This document shows, in pieces, positions 62,432 to 64,000 of a DNA stretch of 64,000 bases. The notes under the pieces were generated by a model. That model worked only from the letters and a program-made list of their open reading frames with translations. It had not been told where the DNA came from and did not search any database. The DNA comes from Ophiostoma sp. CBS 140.51 (lineage: Eukaryota > Ascomycota > Sordariomycetes > Ophiostomatales > Ophiostomataceae), in NCBI GenBank assembly GCA_029298735.1, contig JANSLP010000024.1:1-64000 (forward strand). Reading direction: 5' to 3'. Numbering within the stretch: position 1 is the stretch's first letter; each line of letters starts with the position of its first letter. Made by a program: the position numbers and the translations under genes.

Positions 62432-62933
62432 CTACTTGGTCAAGAGTGCACAAACCCCAAGCGTCACATAGCATGTAGCTGATTTTGGGGAAGAAAGCCA
62501 TATGTTTTATCCACGCTCCCGCTAGCTGAAATAGGCCTAGCGTACGTAGCGCTCTTACTCTCTATTTAATACGTTAAATGCGTTAAAAAGGCGTTGAATA
62601 CGCTGGAAAGGCGTTGAATACGCTGGAAAGGCGAAAGGCGCTGAATTCACTAAATACGTAGAATGCGTAGAATACGCTGAGTACGTTGAAAACGCTGAAA
62701 ATGTTTGAAACGTTGAAAAACAGGCATTAAGTACGCCAGAGTAAACGGAGCCCTGGCCCAATAAAGACATATTGCGACTGTGGGACGATTTCTACACTAG
62801 ACCGTGTACTACTGAAGCCTCCTTGGGCCATGCGAAAAATAGACTAAATACTACATTCAGTTAGCGCCAGGTCCATTAAAATGAGCCCCTTGCCCTCTAA
62901 CCACTTGGGGTTTGTGCACTCTTGATCAAATGG
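62432..62933. mobile_element. Candidate MITE-like element with 30-bp terminal inverted repeats
   Basis: The left end 62432-62461 and the right end 62904-62933 are inverted copies of each other with 27 of 30 positions matching; the inner 22 positions (62440-62461 and 62904-62925, with AGTGCACAAACCCC in the middle) match perfectly. All three mismatches are transitions. The 502-bp span has no coding frame and a local minisatellite, as in non-autonomous DNA transposons. I could not identify a clear target-site duplication, so the exact ends are uncertain. Confidence 0.5.
62590..62629 (+). repeat. 20-bp minisatellite, two perfect units with degenerate flanking copies
   Basis: Two perfect tandem copies of GGCGTTGAATACGCTGGAAA are followed by diverged half-units built on TACGTAGAATGCG and ACGCTGA up to about 62720. 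Confidence 0.75.
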
Positions 62934-63263
62934 TCAACCGTCCTGCACCATTCAGAGTTGATGAAAGAAGTGCCAAGATATTTTACAATGTACCTTTGAT
63001 GTCAGACATGCATGATATTTACATTCACAACGGTTAGAGAAAATAATTTAATGAAATGTCGACGGGATGAGAAAGCTCAACCTCGCCATGGATATTGAAT
63101 TAAGTATTGCTAAAATGTTAAAAATGCTAATAGCAGAACAATGACCTCAACTGAAAATGTTCAAAGTACAAAAACAACATGGAGTATCTTTTTCGCCGTC
63201 TCTCTTCTTTTTTCTTTTTTTGTTAATGGGATTTTGGTATACGCAGCATGCAAGAGGCACCCC

Positions 63264-64000
63264 TTACAAAAGGGTACCCTTGTTCTGCTTGCGGTCGACG
63301 TTGTAGTTCTTCCACAGCAGAATGGCCGGGATCGCAAGCACCAGCATCGCCGTTGACGAGATACAGTTGATGCGCTGGCTCTGGCCCCAGGCGTAGTTGA
63401 TGGCGTCGCGGGCAGGCGAGCCGACGGGGTACGTCAGCTGCAGCGTGGAGCCGCCGTTGTAAATGGTCATGGTCTGGTTCTTGAGGTCGTCGGGCAGGCG
63501 GCTCTCGAGAGCGCTGGGGAAGGTGTTGGCGTAGATGGCCTGGGCGACGGCGTAGCCAATGGAGCCGCCGAAGCTATTGAACAGGTACAGCAGGGCCAGC
63601 ATCATGGGGACACCGTCACGGTCAGCGGCGGACATGACAGCCATGCTTTGGCTGATGACGAGCGTGCCACCACCGAAAGCAATAAAGATTTGGCACATGA
63701 CAATGAAGCCAATGTTGGAGTCCTGGCCACGGAAGCGGATCATGAGACCCGAGCCGAGGAACATGAGGACGAGACCGAAGCACAGGGCGGCGTACTTGAA
63801 GTGCTTGGTCCAGCGGACGTAGAGACCGAACACGGCACCGCAGAAGCACGAGCCGACATTGTAGATCTGGGTCATGTAGCCCGTCTTCGAGATGTCGAGG
63901 TCGTAGACAACCTCCACAAAGTAGTAGTAGTACAGGTCCCAGGCGTAGAAGCTGTAGTACAGAATAGCGGCCAGCATGCAGGCACCGACAACGGTCCGCT
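63264..64000 (-). CDS. Siderophore iron transporter (MFS, Sit1/MirB type), N-terminus beyond window
   Basis: The frame is open from the right edge of the window to the stop at 63264, giving the last ~245 residues. The segment RTVVGAC, then YAWDLYYYYFVEVVYDL, the GSCFCGAVFGLYVRWTKHFKY loop and GSGLMIRFRGQDSNIGFIVMCQ match the second half of fungal siderophore transporters (SIT subfamily of the MFS). The following GGGTLVISQSMAVMSAADRD and the Ala/Pro-rich late helices fit as well. These proteins take up ferric hydroxamate siderophores at the plasma membrane, and their genes are usually repressed by iron through SreA-type factors. The first half and the promoter lie outside, so regulation cannot be read. 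Confidence 0.9.
   Translation of the reverse strand, partial: RTVVGACMLAAILYYSFYAWDLYYYYFVEVVYDLDISKTGYMTQIYNVGSCFCGAVFGLYVRWTKHFKYAALCFGLVLMFLGSGLMIRFRGQDSNIGFIVMCQIFIAFGGGTLVISQSMAVMSAADRDGVPMMLALLYLFNSFGGSIGYAVAQAIYANTFPSALESRLPDDLKNQTMTIYNGGSTLQLTYPVGSPARDAINYAWGQSQRINCISSTAMLVLAIPAILLWKNYNVDRKQNKGTLL

Larger units (their letters stand above)
61996..63263. promoter_or_regulatory. Upstream region of the Zn2Cys6 gene, containing an inverted-repeat element
   Basis: The first ~300 bases form the pyrimidine-rich leader and promoter of the regulator. The section 62432-62933 is a candidate small transposon with inverted ends and a minisatellite, listed separately. From 62940 to 63260 the sequence is AT-rich and would include the 3' end of the siderophore transporter transcript. 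Confidence 0.45.

Noticed and set aside
2..64000. CRISPR arrays, operons or prophage-type systems
   Set aside because: The window is eukaryotic; no spaced direct-repeat arrays or phage genes were seen.

Overview
The window is nuclear DNA of a filamentous ascomycete. The signs are HapX, ApsA, Cwc24 and Zn2Cys6 proteins of filamentous-fungal type, short introns (55-284 nt) with GT...CTAAC...AG signals, a dispersed Pol III tRNA gene, pyrimidine-rich leaders of several hundred bases, and Ser/Ala/Gly/Gln-rich disordered insertions in most proteins. The protein style fits Sordariomycetes; an Ophiostomatales/Sporothrix-like source is a low-confidence guess. Coordinates of coding features include the stop codon; spliced genes are given as one span with exon limits in the text.

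Layout. 1-6 kb: the acidic tail of a cut-off gene, then hapX (iron-starvation bZIP regulator) behind a 3.7 kb divergent promoter shared with cog2. 6-17 kb: housekeeping genes (cog2, mitochondrial uL1m, cytosolic glutamyl-tRNA synthetase, a large P4-ATPase flippase). 17-26 kb: sparse, with two small membrane-protein genes, one tRNA-Ala(CGC) and the splicing factor cwc24. 26-35 kb: apsA (cortical dynein/nuclear-migration anchor), then a divergent ribosomal pair, eL21 and uS4. 37-43 kb: a VHS-GAT endocytic adaptor of Lsb5 type facing a Sec2-type Rab exchange factor. 43-48.8 kb: a gene-poor stretch. 48.8-62 kb: a secreted Thr-rich protein, a GPI-anchored GH76 mannanase-like enzyme, an AnmK/levoglucosan-kinase homologue, a divergent transaldolase, an MFS sugar porter and a Zn2Cys6 regulator. 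62-64 kb: a short inverted-repeat element and the 3' part of a siderophore transporter that runs off the window.

How the genes may work together. The most suggestive block is 50-62 kb: wall/sugar hydrolase, anhydrosugar kinase, transaldolase, sugar transporter and transcription factor lie side by side and look like a candidate carbohydrate-utilisation cluster. This is inference from gene order. HapX and the siderophore transporter stand at opposite ends of the window and belong to the same iron regulon in other fungi. The secretory and endocytic genes (cog2, flippase, lsb5-like, sec2) are probably neighbours by chance. Within the divergent promoters of the translation genes, the motif TAGGGTAAA recurs and occurs nowhere else that I could find in the window.
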